Shown: piece by piece, positions 17,290 through 26,076 of the stretch
How positions within the stretch are numbered: position 1 is the first letter of the stretch
Layout: each line of letters begins with the position of its first letter
Assembly: GCA_051201675.1 (NCBI GenBank)
Contig: CP179212.1
Span: forward strand, 372,001-436,000
Direction: 5' to 3'
DNA: 64,000 nucleotides
Origin: HTCC2207 sp002685195
Lineage (GTDB): Bacteria; Pseudomonadota; Gammaproteobacteria; Pseudomonadales; Porticoccaceae
Notes under the pieces: model-generated
What the model was told of the DNA's origin: nothing
What the model saw: only the letters and a program-made list of their open reading frames with translations
Databases searched by the model: none
Program-made: the position numbers and the translations under genes

Positions 17290-17508
17290 AGCCTAGTTAA
17301 AATGATTAAGGTTGAGATTATAGCCAAACATTGCAGGAATAACTTAAAACTTAACGCTATTAGCTATATCCATTTTATCATCGATACAGATTGTTGATCT
17401 TACTATGGCTGGCTAACGATGCTTGATAAAGCTAATTCTTGCGGATTTGGGACAAAACAAGATAAATCGTCGATAATGGATACATAGTAATTGATTTAGG
17501 TTTATACA
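17290..17508. promoter_or_regulatory. Divergent argH/hemC intergenic region with a likely hemC promoter
   Basis: On the plus strand GGGACA (17449-17454) and GATAAT (17472-17477) are separated by 17 bases and resemble a sigma-70 promoter, about 30 bases before the hemC GTG start. No convincing operator, RNA gene or reading frame is seen in the rest. Confidence 0.4.
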
Positions 17509-18441
17509 GTGGCCCAAACGCTCAAAATTGCAACTCGAAAAAGCCCGTTAGCTTTGTGGCAAGCGGAGTTTGTGAAATCAAAATTGCTTGAATATCACTC
17601 TGACTTGCAAGTTGAACTTATCGGAATGACAACCAAGGGAGATAAAATCTTAGATACTCCCTTGGCTAAAGTTGGTGGTAAAGGTTTGTTTGTTAAAGAA
17701 TTAGAGTTATCTATTCTAGAGGGCGCGGCTGACATTGCTGTGCACTCGATGAAAGATGTACCAATGGAATTTCCACCTGGTTTGCAGTTAGGTATTGTTT
17801 GCCAACGTGAAGATCCTACTGATGCATTGGTATCAAATGAGTATGCCAACTTGGCTGAACTGCCTAACAACGCAATTATTGGTACATCAAGCCTACGGCG
17901 ACAGTGCCAAATTCGAGCGGCATATCCAACTCTGCAGATAAAAGAGCTGCGTGGAAATGTTAATACCAGATTAAGCAAGTTAGATAATCAAGAATACGAT
18001 GGGATCATACTGGCTACTGCGGGTCTCTTGCGCTTAGAAATGCAAAATAGGATTACTCAAAGACTGCCTATGGATATTTCATTGCCAGCCGGAGGTCAAG
18101 GAGCAGTGGGCATTGAGTGCAGGAGAGACGATGAGCATGTTATGAGATTACTAGCTCCGTTGCATCATGAAGCCTCAGCGGTTTGCGTTCTTGCGGAGCG
18201 GGCATTAAATCGTCATTTGGAAGGCGGATGCCAGGTACCAATTGCTTGTTTTGCAGTCTTATCTGGCAATGGACAGACGCTTCATCTTCGAGGCTTAGTA
18301 GGCAGTGTCGATGGCACAGAGATACTGTGTGCAGAGATGGAAGGACCAGCTGATGAGCCCGATAAGTTAGGCGTCGAGGTGGCAGAACAGCTTTTAATGC
18401 AGGGTGCTGGAAAGATACTGGCTGATGTATATGGCAGTTAA
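17509..18441 (+). CDS. hemC: Hydroxymethylbilane synthase (porphobilinogen deaminase)
   Basis: HemC polymerises four porphobilinogen units into hydroxymethylbilane. The dipyrromethane-cofactor cysteine is C241 in EGGCQVPIACF. TRKSPLALWQAEFVK, GKGLFVKELE and AVHSMKDVP are signature segments. Length (310) matches E. coli (313). The start is GTG. It is the first gene of the hemC-hemD-hemX-hemY cluster and diverges from argH, as in Pseudomonas. Confidence 0.96.
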   Translation: MAQTLKIATRKSPLALWQAEFVKSKLLEYHSDLQVELIGMTTKGDKILDTPLAKVGGKGLFVKELELSILEGAADIAVHSMKDVPMEFPPGLQLGIVCQREDPTDALVSNEYANLAELPNNAIIGTSSLRRQCQIRAAYPTLQIKELRGNVNTRLSKLDNQEYDGIILATAGLLRLEMQNRITQRLPMDISLPAGGQGAVGIECRRDDEHVMRLLAPLHHEASAVCVLAERALNRHLEGGCQVPIACFAVLSGNGQTLHLRGLVGSVDGTEILCAEMEGPADEPDKLGVEVAEQLLMQGAGKILADVYGS

Positions 18442-19192
18442 TGAACTGGCCGGGAAAAGACTTCTCGTTATTCGGTCTAGCAGAGACCAGGATGAATTCT
18501 TAAATATGAGCAAAGCAGCAGGTATCGATGTGAAACATGTTCCAATTATCGATATCAAGCCAATATCTAATGATGCCCGGGTTAGGCAAAAAATTGAGTC
18601 ATTAAATGAGTTTGATTATGCTATTTTCGTTAGCGTTCATGCCGGTAAAATTGCGCTAGAATTACTTGATGAGAGCTGGCCAAAGCCACCGGAGGCATTA
18701 AGGGTTTTTACCATTGGAAGGCAAACTGCTGCCCTGCTTAGGCCCTACATCAGTTCAGTACGCTACCCTGAGTCTAACGCGGACACTGAAGGTCTTTTGG
18801 AGCTGCCAGAGTTTCAAAATCCTAAAAATAAAAATGTCATTATCTTTCGTGGTGGCCATGGACGGGAAACGTTGAGAGATGAACTGATTTCTAGAGGTGC
18901 TCGAGTGGAATACTGCGATCTTTACCAGCGAGTCGTTAATCAACAGCAGGTTGAGAAGGCTTGGGAACAATTACATAATATAGATTATCTTGTTGCACAC
19001 AGTGGTGAGTTAATGAGAGCTATGGGTCCTGTAGCAAAAATTACTCGGTTCATTAGGGATAATAAGTTCTCCGTTATTGTTCCCAGTCAGCGAGTGGCTG
19101 AAATCGCTCACCAGCTGGGATATAGTTCTATTATAGTGTCAGATAATGCGTTGCCAGAATCTATGTATGAAGCGTTACAAAAAGGTATTTAG
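18431..19192 (+). CDS. hemD: Uroporphyrinogen-III synthase
   Basis: HemD closes hydroxymethylbilane to uroporphyrinogen III. The family diverges strongly in sequence, but the two-lobed pattern is visible: LLVIRSSRDQDEFLNMSKAAG at the start, YAIFVSVHAGKIALELL, GRQTAALLRPY, FRGGHGRETLRDEL, and VPSQRVAEIAHQLGYSSI near the end. Length is about 253. The start is placed at ATG 18431, overlapping the hemC stop by 11 bases; ATG 18425 is equally possible. Position between hemC and hemX strongly supports the call. Confidence 0.9.
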   Translation: MAVNELAGKRLLVIRSSRDQDEFLNMSKAAGIDVKHVPIIDIKPISNDARVRQKIESLNEFDYAIFVSVHAGKIALELLDESWPKPPEALRVFTIGRQTAALLRPYISSVRYPESNADTEGLLELPEFQNPKNKNVIIFRGGHGRETLRDELISRGARVEYCDLYQRVVNQQQVEKAWEQLHNIDYLVAHSGELMRAMGPVAKITRFIRDNKFSVIVPSQRVAEIAHQLGYSSIIVSDNALPESMYEALQKGI

Positions 19193-19261
19193 AAGTAGTT
19201 GTATCTCATTTTTAAGTGCTAGGTTACTTAGATCTTTAGATCTGGATATTGGGAGTTGAAA

Positions 19262-20452
19262 TTGGCTGAATCAGGAAAGAAAACTAAAGCGGCCTCGAGT
19301 CCAGATTCTAAGTCGCCGGCTGCAGTAACGCCTAATGAGTCTGATAAAGACACCTCATCTCTAGAGAAGGGTTCTAATGCCAAAAAATTTCCTCTAATAA
19401 AGGTTATGGTGTTTTTAATACTATTGTTATTGGTCTCAGGTGCAGGCTGGCTCGGGTGGCAGCAATGGCAAGTTCAGGCTCGTCAAAGCGATCAGCTAGC
19501 TTTAGTAACGATGGAACTCAATGAACAATTAAAACGATCTGCAACAGTTGATTCGGCAATCGCTCTGACTCGGCGAAATCAACAAGAACAAGCTGACCTT
19601 TTTATAAAGAAAATAAATGATTTGCAACTACAGGTCACAGCGCAAGGAGCTAGGATTGCTGAGTTAGGATCTACTTCGCGCAGCGATTGGTATCTATCTG
19701 AGGCGACCTATTTAGCGCGCTTGGCTAGTCAGAGACTCCAAACAGAGAGAAGCACGAAAAATCCAATTGCCTTATTACTTCAAGTGGACGCTATTTTAGT
19801 TAAACTTGATGAGTCTGACTTGTTAGCGGTGCGTTCTGCTATCGCTGAAGATATCAGCCGACTGCGCTTAGCGGGTGAAGTAGATGTCGAAGGAGTGATT
19901 TTGGAATTAAATGCGCTTTCTAGGCAGATAGACCAGTTAGAGCTCATAGAGTTTGCAACGAAAGAAGCCTCAGTGAGTGAAAAATCTGAGGGTACTGCGT
20001 TGGTAGGAACTGAAGAAGAAACGCTTTCTCAGCGATTTTCGAACTTGATTAGTGAGTTCTCCCAGGGGCTTAGCAAGCTAATAAAAGTCCGTCAACGGGA
20101 CAGGCCTATAGAACCTATATTACTGGCAAGTGAAGAAGTTATTGTACGCAATAACCTTCGTTTATTTTTACAACAGGCAGCAAATGCAGTGCTGCGTGAA
20201 GAACAAGATATTTATACGATAAGCTTAGACGGCGCCCAAGAGTGGTTAACAAAGCATTTCCAGATGAATCCGTCTTCAACTTTATTACAGGACCGCTTAG
20301 CTTACCTTGAGAAGAAAAAGATAGTCCAGGAGTTGCCGAACATTAACCGCTCTATCAGAGCCCTTGAAGCTTTTTTAGTTGTCCGTGAGAGTCGAATAAT
20401 TGGTGTTTTAGAAAACGACCCCGTGCTTGACTCGGAACCAACACGACCATGA
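19262..20452 (+). CDS. hemX: HemX-like heme biosynthesis accessory membrane protein
   Basis: This protein matches the HemX family (often labelled uroporphyrinogen-III C-methyltransferase, though it has no methyltransferase domain). It has a Ser/Lys-rich cytoplasmic N-terminus, one membrane helix (about 45-67, PLIKVMVFLILLLLVSGAGW), a coiled-coil (about 75-135), and the conserved periplasmic domain with WYLSEATYLARLASQRL and a NLRLFLQQAANAVLREEQD segment. TTG 19262 is the likely start, because GGGAG at 19251-19255 is six bases upstream. It overlaps hemY by four bases (ATGA). Its exact role is unknown. Confidence 0.88.
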   Translation: MAESGKKTKAASSPDSKSPAAVTPNESDKDTSSLEKGSNAKKFPLIKVMVFLILLLLVSGAGWLGWQQWQVQARQSDQLALVTMELNEQLKRSATVDSAIALTRRNQQEQADLFIKKINDLQLQVTAQGARIAELGSTSRSDWYLSEATYLARLASQRLQTERSTKNPIALLLQVDAILVKLDESDLLAVRSAIAEDISRLRLAGEVDVEGVILELNALSRQIDQLELIEFATKEASVSEKSEGTALVGTEEETLSQRFSNLISEFSQGLSKLIKVRQRDRPIEPILLASEEVIVRNNLRLFLQQAANAVLREEQDIYTISLDGAQEWLTKHFQMNPSSTLLQDRLAYLEKKKIVQELPNINRSIRALEAFLVVRESRIIGVLENDPVLDSEPTRP

Positions 20453-21660
20453 GGAGGTTGCTCCTAGTCATTGTCACCGCACTTTTACTCGGTGCATCTA
20501 GCATTTGGTTAATGCAGCAAGACAGCGGCTACATTCTATTTAGCTTGAATAATACAACCGTTGAGATGACAGCTTGGGTCGGATTACTATTATTTTTACT
20601 AGTCACAGGTATAGCTGTTTGGCTAATTTTACTCGTCAGATGGTTATCGGATGGCGGTGGACTGCGCCAATGGTGGGGTTCAAGAAGAAGCGAACGTCAC
20701 GCTAACAAGACAGCTCAAGGACTTATTCTTTTCGCAGATCACGATTGGCAAAAGGCGTCTGAAATTTTGGCAGCCTCAGCGCCCAAGTCATCAATGCCTG
20801 ATGTTAATTTATTATTTTCTGCTCGTGCAGCAGCAGAAAATAATCAAATAGATCTTGCCCATGAGTTACTAGAGAAGCTCAAGGAAAGTAAACCCAAAGC
20901 TAGCTTGTTAGTTGATAAAACATTCGCTGAGATTCTTTTGAGAGAAGAGCGATTTGCAGAGGCGCTGGCGCTTTTACAACCCATTGCACAAGAAAAACCG
21001 GAGGATCGAGGTGTTTTGCGGTTGTTGTCGGATATTTACTATTTGACCAATGACTGGGTAGCTTTGCAAAAATTATTAAGCGATATAAATCGGTTCAAAG
21101 CGCTTAATAAAGTGGATTTTGAAGAGTTGGAAATCGATGTTTATGCAAACTTGCTAGGTGATTTTACGCTAAATACTGAGGTAACGGCCCAGGAGCAGCG
21201 AGATCAAGTTGGAGATTTATGGGAGCTGATACCCAAACATCTACGACATAACGCTGTTCTGATCTCCAAGTACTTCGATGCTTTAAAATTAGTCAATGAT
21301 GCTGATAAGCTGGCCGTGTTGGCGATCAAAAGTATTAATTCTCGATGGAACTCCGATCTAGTTCGTGAATTCGGCGAAGCAGAAACCTCGACCCCCGAAA
21401 AACATTTAATGACGGCTGAAAAATGGCTCATTAATCACCCAGAAGACCCTGCATTACTCATGACATTGGGTAATCTTTGTTGTCAGCTTAAGTTTTGGGG
21501 AAAAGCCCGTGATTATTTTTCTAGTGCTGTGAAACTGAACCCCACACCGACTTTATTACTTAAGTTGGCCAATGTATTAACAGAAATGGGTGAGCACAAA
21601 GAGAGCCAAAATTTGTATCGACAAGGTCTTTTACTGAGCATTAAGACTCAAGACAATTAA
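20449..21660 (+). CDS. hemY: HemY, TPR-containing heme biosynthesis-associated membrane protein
   Basis: This is the proteobacterial HemY (not the Bacillus protoporphyrinogen oxidase). The 403-residue sequence has two N-terminal membrane helices (about 1-22 and 40-65), the HemY_N region, then TPR-like helical repeats in the cytoplasm or periplasm (for example LLVDKTFAEILLREERFAEA and MTLGNLCCQLKFWGKARDYF). It overlaps hemX by four bases, so the two are translationally coupled. It ends the hem cluster. The molecular function is not settled; a role in coordinating coproporphyrin/protoporphyrin metabolism is suggested in the literature. Confidence 0.88.
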   Translation: MRRLLLVIVTALLLGASSIWLMQQDSGYILFSLNNTTVEMTAWVGLLLFLLVTGIAVWLILLVRWLSDGGGLRQWWGSRRSERHANKTAQGLILFADHDWQKASEILAASAPKSSMPDVNLLFSARAAAENNQIDLAHELLEKLKESKPKASLLVDKTFAEILLREERFAEALALLQPIAQEKPEDRGVLRLLSDIYYLTNDWVALQKLLSDINRFKALNKVDFEELEIDVYANLLGDFTLNTEVTAQEQRDQVGDLWELIPKHLRHNAVLISKYFDALKLVNDADKLAVLAIKSINSRWNSDLVREFGEAETSTPEKHLMTAEKWLINHPEDPALLMTLGNLCCQLKFWGKARDYFSSAVKLNPTPTLLLKLANVLTEMGEHKESQNLYRQGLLLSIKTQDN

Positions 21661-21723
21661 AATTGGTGCTCACCTAATCAATAACCACTCGCTGTGTATG
21701 TCATAGATCGCTCTGGGTCAAGG

Positions 21724-23754
21724 TTAAATGCGTTTCTTTTTTAGATCTCGTATGAGAAAACGAGATGGATGCATAGCCAGGCGAAGTTCGAGCTCGACTG
21801 GGGATAACTGCTGGTTAATCTCTGCGGCCAATACTTCAGCAGTCAATGGTGCATAGCTGAGCCCGCGGGAACCCATTCCGCAATTGACAAACAAATTAGG
21901 TAAATAACTTCCCATAACAGAGGAATTCTTCCGAGCGTCTTGGCGTAAAAAACTATAGTTAGTGATCATCTTGGCGACATCGGGAACTGGTCCAACAATA
22001 GGTAAATAATCTCTTGTTGTGCAACGAAAATTAGCACGTCCAGTGAGACTCTCCAGATCAAAATCCCCCAAAATGTTTGCGATACCCTGGTCAGTTTGGA
22101 TCATTTGATCAATATTGGTCTGGTGATCTTGAGTTCTTAGGTCAGTTGTCGAGACATTTTGGTTATAGGTTGCACCACAACTATGTAGCTCGTTCAAAGG
22201 TGGTGTTATATAGCCTGCACCGCAGATTACCGTACTCAGTTTTGCACTATCACTGGTAATCGGTAGCTCACTGATCTGGCCTCTCAACTTCCTGACACCT
22301 AAAAACTGGGTTTGCTCAAAACTTTCACAATCTTGTGCATTCGCAACAACTAAAATATCAGACTGTATTATGGGATTTCCTTGATCATTAAAGAGAGTCC
22401 ATTGATGATTGTTTGGCTCTTGATCGAACCTGGATACATTGGCACTAATAATGGGAATATCCCATTGTTGGAGCAAATTTTGGCAGATCACCGCAGGAGG
22501 AAGCCAGCCAAGCTGCGGAAAATAAAGACCTTGAGTTGCATGTAACTGAACACCACTTTTTTCAAACATCTCGGTATTATTTAGTAGTTGAACCAATCTT
22601 GGGTGATTTTTAAATCGCTGGCCGATTAGGCTAAATTCTTCTTCATTTTTCTGATTTTCAGGAAGTACCAATACGCCGCATTGCTGCCCTAAGCCCTGTT
22701 GCCAAAAGTGCTGGTAGTAGCGAGACGCATACATTAATGCACTGAGATTAATCCGTGGCAGGCTATCATTTCTCAGAGATAATTTAGGATAGACGACTGC
22801 TTGATTATTACCGGATCCTTCTTGCCCAGGAATTTGGTGTCGATCCACCATAGTGACCTCATAACCCTGTTTTGCAAGGGCAGCCGCACTGGTGCATCCG
22901 GTTATGCCTGCACCAATAATGGTGACAGTAGGACGTTTGTTTCGTGCAGGTCTAATTAGCCGATCTAAGTGCCATTGATTGGTACCAGTAACCGTAGTGA
23001 TCACAGGCTGTTTATTGGTAAAAATAGCTTGAATCATTTCCCTCTTTTTACCAAAGCCAGCTATATGTTCAACTTTAAATCCTGCTCCATTTAGTCTTTT
23101 AGATACTTCTGTTGCTGCACTATAGGTAGTTAAAGTGGTTGTGTTAGAGGATAGACAAGCAATGGTATTACAGAGTTCGGATGACCAGGCAGAGGGGTTC
23201 TTAGCTGGCGCAAATCCATCCAGAAACCAGGCATCTATAGATGCTTTGTTATAACTTGAGTGCCTGATATCACAACTTTCTCCCAGTGAATGTAGCATCT
23301 CAGTAGCATCACCAAACATTAGGCATAGTTTGATGCGCCCCCCAAATAGCTCAAGATTGTGAAAACCTTTTATAGCGCTTGGATAATGTTCAATAAGTAA
23401 TTTTGCAGAGTCATTGTGGACCGGCCACAGGGCATGTATTCCGGCTAAATCTGACTTTTTAAGTGGTGCCGATTCTGCTGCAAAGTAAAACAAAGTGCAT
23501 TCAGATGGTGCTGTTCTTAGCCATAGTTCGCAACAGTTGAGGAAATTAACACCTGCACCAAAACCAACTTCACCAATGCTAAATATAAAATCTTCTGTCG
23601 TGAGGTGTTGCCAACGACGCTGCAAGTCATTTTTTTCCAAAAAAACATAGGAACTCTCTTGTAACCCATTGGCCATTGAATAATAAAAGTCACCATGGTC
23701 CAGAGAATATGGAAGGTTTTCTCGCCACTCTATTTCTGCAGCATTAAGAGTCAC
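21724..23754 (-). CDS. mnmC: Bifunctional tRNA 5-methylaminomethyl-2-thiouridine biosynthesis protein MnmC
   Basis: MnmC finishes the mnm5s2U34 modification in tRNA. The N-terminal domain (about 1-240, IGEVGFGAGVNFLN and WFLDGFAPAKNPSAW) is the methyltransferase. The C-terminal domain (about 260-660) is a DAO-type FAD oxidase with TVTIIGAGITGCTSAAALAKQG and the late segment NCGMGSRGLSYAPLTAE. Length (676) is near E. coli (668), so the fusion is complete. Its start overlaps the last base of the flavodoxin gene upstream, forming a trmL-fldB-mnmC unit. Confidence 0.95.
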   Translation of the reverse strand: MTLNAAEIEWRENLPYSLDHGDFYYSMANGLQESSYVFLEKNDLQRRWQHLTTEDFIFSIGEVGFGAGVNFLNCCELWLRTAPSECTLFYFAAESAPLKKSDLAGIHALWPVHNDSAKLLIEHYPSAIKGFHNLELFGGRIKLCLMFGDATEMLHSLGESCDIRHSSYNKASIDAWFLDGFAPAKNPSAWSSELCNTIACLSSNTTTLTTYSAATEVSKRLNGAGFKVEHIAGFGKKREMIQAIFTNKQPVITTVTGTNQWHLDRLIRPARNKRPTVTIIGAGITGCTSAAALAKQGYEVTMVDRHQIPGQEGSGNNQAVVYPKLSLRNDSLPRINLSALMYASRYYQHFWQQGLGQQCGVLVLPENQKNEEEFSLIGQRFKNHPRLVQLLNNTEMFEKSGVQLHATQGLYFPQLGWLPPAVICQNLLQQWDIPIISANVSRFDQEPNNHQWTLFNDQGNPIIQSDILVVANAQDCESFEQTQFLGVRKLRGQISELPITSDSAKLSTVICGAGYITPPLNELHSCGATYNQNVSTTDLRTQDHQTNIDQMIQTDQGIANILGDFDLESLTGRANFRCTTRDYLPIVGPVPDVAKMITNYSFLRQDARKNSSVMGSYLPNLFVNCGMGSRGLSYAPLTAEVLAAEINQQLSPVELELRLAMHPSRFLIRDLKKKRI

Positions 23755-24317
23755 TACACGAGTCCAAATTCACAGATAATTTGATCGCACCACTGATCGA
23801 TATAATCATCAGCAACCTCAAGCTGGTTCTCATCATCCAAGGGCAGTCCTACAAACATTTTCTCGTCTGAGGAAAGTGCTTTTGAGTCTTCAAATTCAAA
23901 CCCTTCGTTAGGCCAAGCGCCAACGGTACTTGCCCCTTGAGTTCTGACTTTAGCCCAGAGATAACCCAGTGCATCTTGAAACCATTTTGGATAACCCACT
24001 TGGTCACCAAGTCCATAGAGAGCGACTTGCTTTCCAGTCAGGTCTAAATTGTCCATGGCATCCCAATGAGACTCCCAGTCCTCTTGCAACTCGCCAAAGT
24101 CCCAAGTAGGGATACCTAGTATTAAATATTGGTATTCAGCCATTCGAGCGATTGGATCCAGAGCGATGTCATGAAGAGTGACTGCACTAAAACCAAGGCT
24201 TAGGTTAATAGTATCGCGAATTTTCTCTCCCGCCATCTCGGTATAGCAAGTGGTACTACCGTAAAACAAACCAATTTTTGTCGTCATCTGTAATGTGTCT
24301 TGAGCTATGTTGGTCAT
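23754..24317 (-). CDS. fldB: Flavodoxin (FldB-like)
   Basis: This 187-residue long-chain flavodoxin binds FMN and acts as a low-potential electron carrier. The FMN phosphate loop is GLFYGSTTCYTEM. ILGIPTWDFGELQEDWESHW and VALYGLGDQVGYPKWFQDALG form the isoalloxazine site. These segments match E. coli FldB more closely than FldA. ATG 24317 overlaps the trmL stop (ATGA), which supports this start, but the conserved region begins at MTTKIGLFYG eleven codons in. It is cotranscribed with trmL and mnmC. Confidence 0.9.
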   Translation of the reverse strand: MTNIAQDTLQMTTKIGLFYGSTTCYTEMAGEKIRDTINLSLGFSAVTLHDIALDPIARMAEYQYLILGIPTWDFGELQEDWESHWDAMDNLDLTGKQVALYGLGDQVGYPKWFQDALGYLWAKVRTQGASTVGAWPNEGFEFEDSKALSSDEKMFVGLPLDDENQLEVADDYIDQWCDQIICEFGLV

Positions 24318-24781
24318 TTAATACTACCTATAAATCCTAGTTGTCGCCAAGCCTCATAGGCCACTATGGCAACCGTATTGGAAAGATTGAGGCTTCGACT
24401 ATTAGAGAGCATAGGTAAACGCAATATATTCTCAACGCCAATGGAACTCCTAATGTCATCTGGAAGCCCTCTTGTTTCAGGGCCAAATAATAAGGTGTCA
24501 CCTGGTTGATAAGCCATGGATGAATAACTAGTCGTTCCTTTAGTGCTTAGTCCATAAATATTTTTCGGCTTTATTTTGTTCACATAAGAAGGCCAGGTAG
24601 GGTGGACCTGCAGGCTTTGGAATTCTCTATAGTCAAGCCCTGCACGACGTAAGCGTTTATCATCAAGTTCAAACCCGAGTGGTTCAATGAGGTGCAGGCG
24701 AAAACCAGTATTTGCGCAGAGCCGTATAATGTTCCCGGTGTTGGGAGGAATTTCCGGTTGATAAAGAACGATATCTAGCAT
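24314..24781 (-). CDS. trmL: tRNA (cytidine/uridine-2'-O-)-methyltransferase TrmL
   Basis: TrmL methylates the 2'-O of nucleotide 34 in two leucine tRNAs. It is a minimal SPOUT methyltransferase of 155 residues. LDIVLYQPEIPPNTGNIIRL, CANTGFRLHLIEPLGF, LFGPETRGLP and MLSNSRSLNLSNTVAIVAYE are the diagnostic motifs, including the knot. It heads a minus-strand unit of trmL, fldB and mnmC, with four-base and one-base overlaps. It diverges from the ferritin-like gene with a 125-base gap. Confidence 0.95.
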   Translation of the reverse strand: MLDIVLYQPEIPPNTGNIIRLCANTGFRLHLIEPLGFELDDKRLRRAGLDYREFQSLQVHPTWPSYVNKIKPKNIYGLSTKGTTSYSSMAYQPGDTLLFGPETRGLPDDIRSSIGVENILRLPMLSNSRSLNLSNTVAIVAYEAWRQLGFIGSIK

Positions 24782-24906
24782 TTTTGTTCGTCTAAAAAAT
24801 TGAATTAGGAAGGGCTTTATTTTACAACAATTATTGTGCCTTTAACTAAACCATATTACTGTTTGGGGCTTCTTCCCTTTATAAAGGACTTTGAAAGGTA
24901 AAACAT

Positions 24907-25362
24907 ATGAAAAATTTCGATAAAGCAAAAGCGATTGAGACATTAAATAGAATCATGGAATTAGAACTTTCAGGTGTAGTTCGTTATACACATTATTCTT
25001 TGATGGTGTATGGATATAACCGAATACCGATTGTTTCATGGTTAAAAGCTAATGCACAGGAAGGTCTTGATCACGCCACTAAGGCTGGGGAGTTAGTGAC
25101 AATGTTGGGGGGGCATCCATCGCTGAAAATTGGTGCACTTTTAGAGACAGAGCAACACGATATTGGGGATATTCTCAGCGAAAGTCTTGAGCATGAAGCA
25201 GTGACTGCTGAGGTGTATTATGACTTACTAAAATTGGTAGAAGGTGAATCAGTGGTTCTTGAAGAGTATGCTCGAGAAATGATCCACTTAGAAGAGCAGC
25301 ACTTGGATGAAGTCAATAAAATGCTTCGTACCCCAGGAGATTTGGCGCCGTTTGAAGTTTAA
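24907..25362 (+). CDS. Bacterioferritin-like four-helix protein
   Basis: This 151-residue protein has the ferritin-like four-helix pattern with acidic/His metal-ligand candidates: E20 in MELELSGVVRY, E and H in AQEGLDHATKAGEL, E in LEHEAVTAEVYY, and ExxH in HLEEQHLDEV. It most resembles the bacterioferritin family. In the second helix the spacing is E-x3-H rather than the ExxH of classical bacterioferritin, and leucine stands where the heme-ligating methionine would be. A heme-free variant for iron storage or oxidant protection is plausible; function is not proven. AAAGG lies just upstream of ATG. Confidence 0.75.
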   Translation: MKNFDKAKAIETLNRIMELELSGVVRYTHYSLMVYGYNRIPIVSWLKANAQEGLDHATKAGELVTMLGGHPSLKIGALLETEQHDIGDILSESLEHEAVTAEVYYDLLKLVEGESVVLEEYAREMIHLEEQHLDEVNKMLRTPGDLAPFEV

Positions 25363-25399
25363 GGAAGTCCTTAAAGATAGCCTTTAGGTTAGTGTCAGG

Positions 25400-25428
25400 G
25401 TTGCAGAGAGTCCGATGGTCTCTGCGAC
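25400..25428. terminator. Stem-loop between convergent genes, probable terminator
   Basis: GTTGCAGAGA (25400-25409) pairs with TCTCTGCGAC (25419-25428) in a ten-pair stem including one G-U, with a nine-base loop. A TTTTT run lies at 25437-25441 on the plus strand. It sits between the ends of the ferritin-like gene and the ACT-domain gene and could serve both. Confidence 0.5.
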
Positions 25429-25442
25429 ACAATGAGTTTTTG

Positions 25443-25952
25443 CTAATTAATAATCTCAACCATAAGATCGCTGGATAGTTCCTCTAGCAAAGCTCTTAGT
25501 TGGTTGTCACTCATGCCTGCAGGAAGCCTGACACTAGCGTGCGCTCTAAATAGCATCGACGCTGACATTGGGGCACTTTCACAACAAGACTCTAGAGACT
25601 CAAGATTTATATTTTTGTTGGCACAGAGAGTTGAAATTTCACCAATTATGCCTGAGCGATCATTAGCAACAATCTCAATTTGAACTGTTTTTTGTTCTTT
25701 TACCTTAGTAGCTAAGGCACTTTCTATCGTTACTTTAATGCCTTGATTATTGAGATTTAACAAGGCTTCTTGCAAGGAGGCGTCATTCTGTGAATTAATG
25801 TCGGCCAGTAAAATTCCGGCAAATTTTCCGCCCAAACGTGACATGCTACTTTGCGTCCAATTTCCCTTGTGATTTATGATGATGCTTGCTATCTGCTCTA
25901 CGACACCTGGTTGATCATCAGCTAAAATGGTTAAAACAAGTTGTTTCTGCAT
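25443..25952 (-). CDS. GcvR-like protein with two ACT domains
   Basis: This 169-residue protein has two ACT domains: residues about 3-80 (QKQLVLTILADDQPGVVEQI) and 88-165 (TVQIEIVANDRSGIIGEIST). This is the architecture of GcvR, the partner that represses GcvA-controlled glycine cleavage genes in enterics by protein-protein contact. There is no DNA-binding domain. No gcv genes or GcvA are nearby, so the target is unknown. It stands alone on the minus strand between two plus-strand units. Confidence 0.7.
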   Translation of the reverse strand: MQKQLVLTILADDQPGVVEQIASIIINHKGNWTQSSMSRLGGKFAGILLADINSQNDASLQEALLNLNNQGIKVTIESALATKVKEQKTVQIEIVANDRSGIIGEISTLCANKNINLESLESCCESAPMSASMLFRAHASVRLPAGMSDNQLRALLEELSSDLMVEIIN

Positions 25953-26076
25953 GGTTTGACCTAACGGTTTATGGATCTATCTAAGATCTATATTATGGCA
26001 CTATTGTTCAGCGCTGTTATAGTCTTAACAGTTTTAGCAAAAACATAAATTAATTTTTAAAAGGACACCTAAAAAT

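Noticed and set aside
21589..21674. Inverted repeat GGTGAGCAC / GTGCTCACC at the end of hemY
   Set aside because: Nine-base arms separated by 68 bases, one inside the coding region; no T-run and no sign of mobile-element boundaries.
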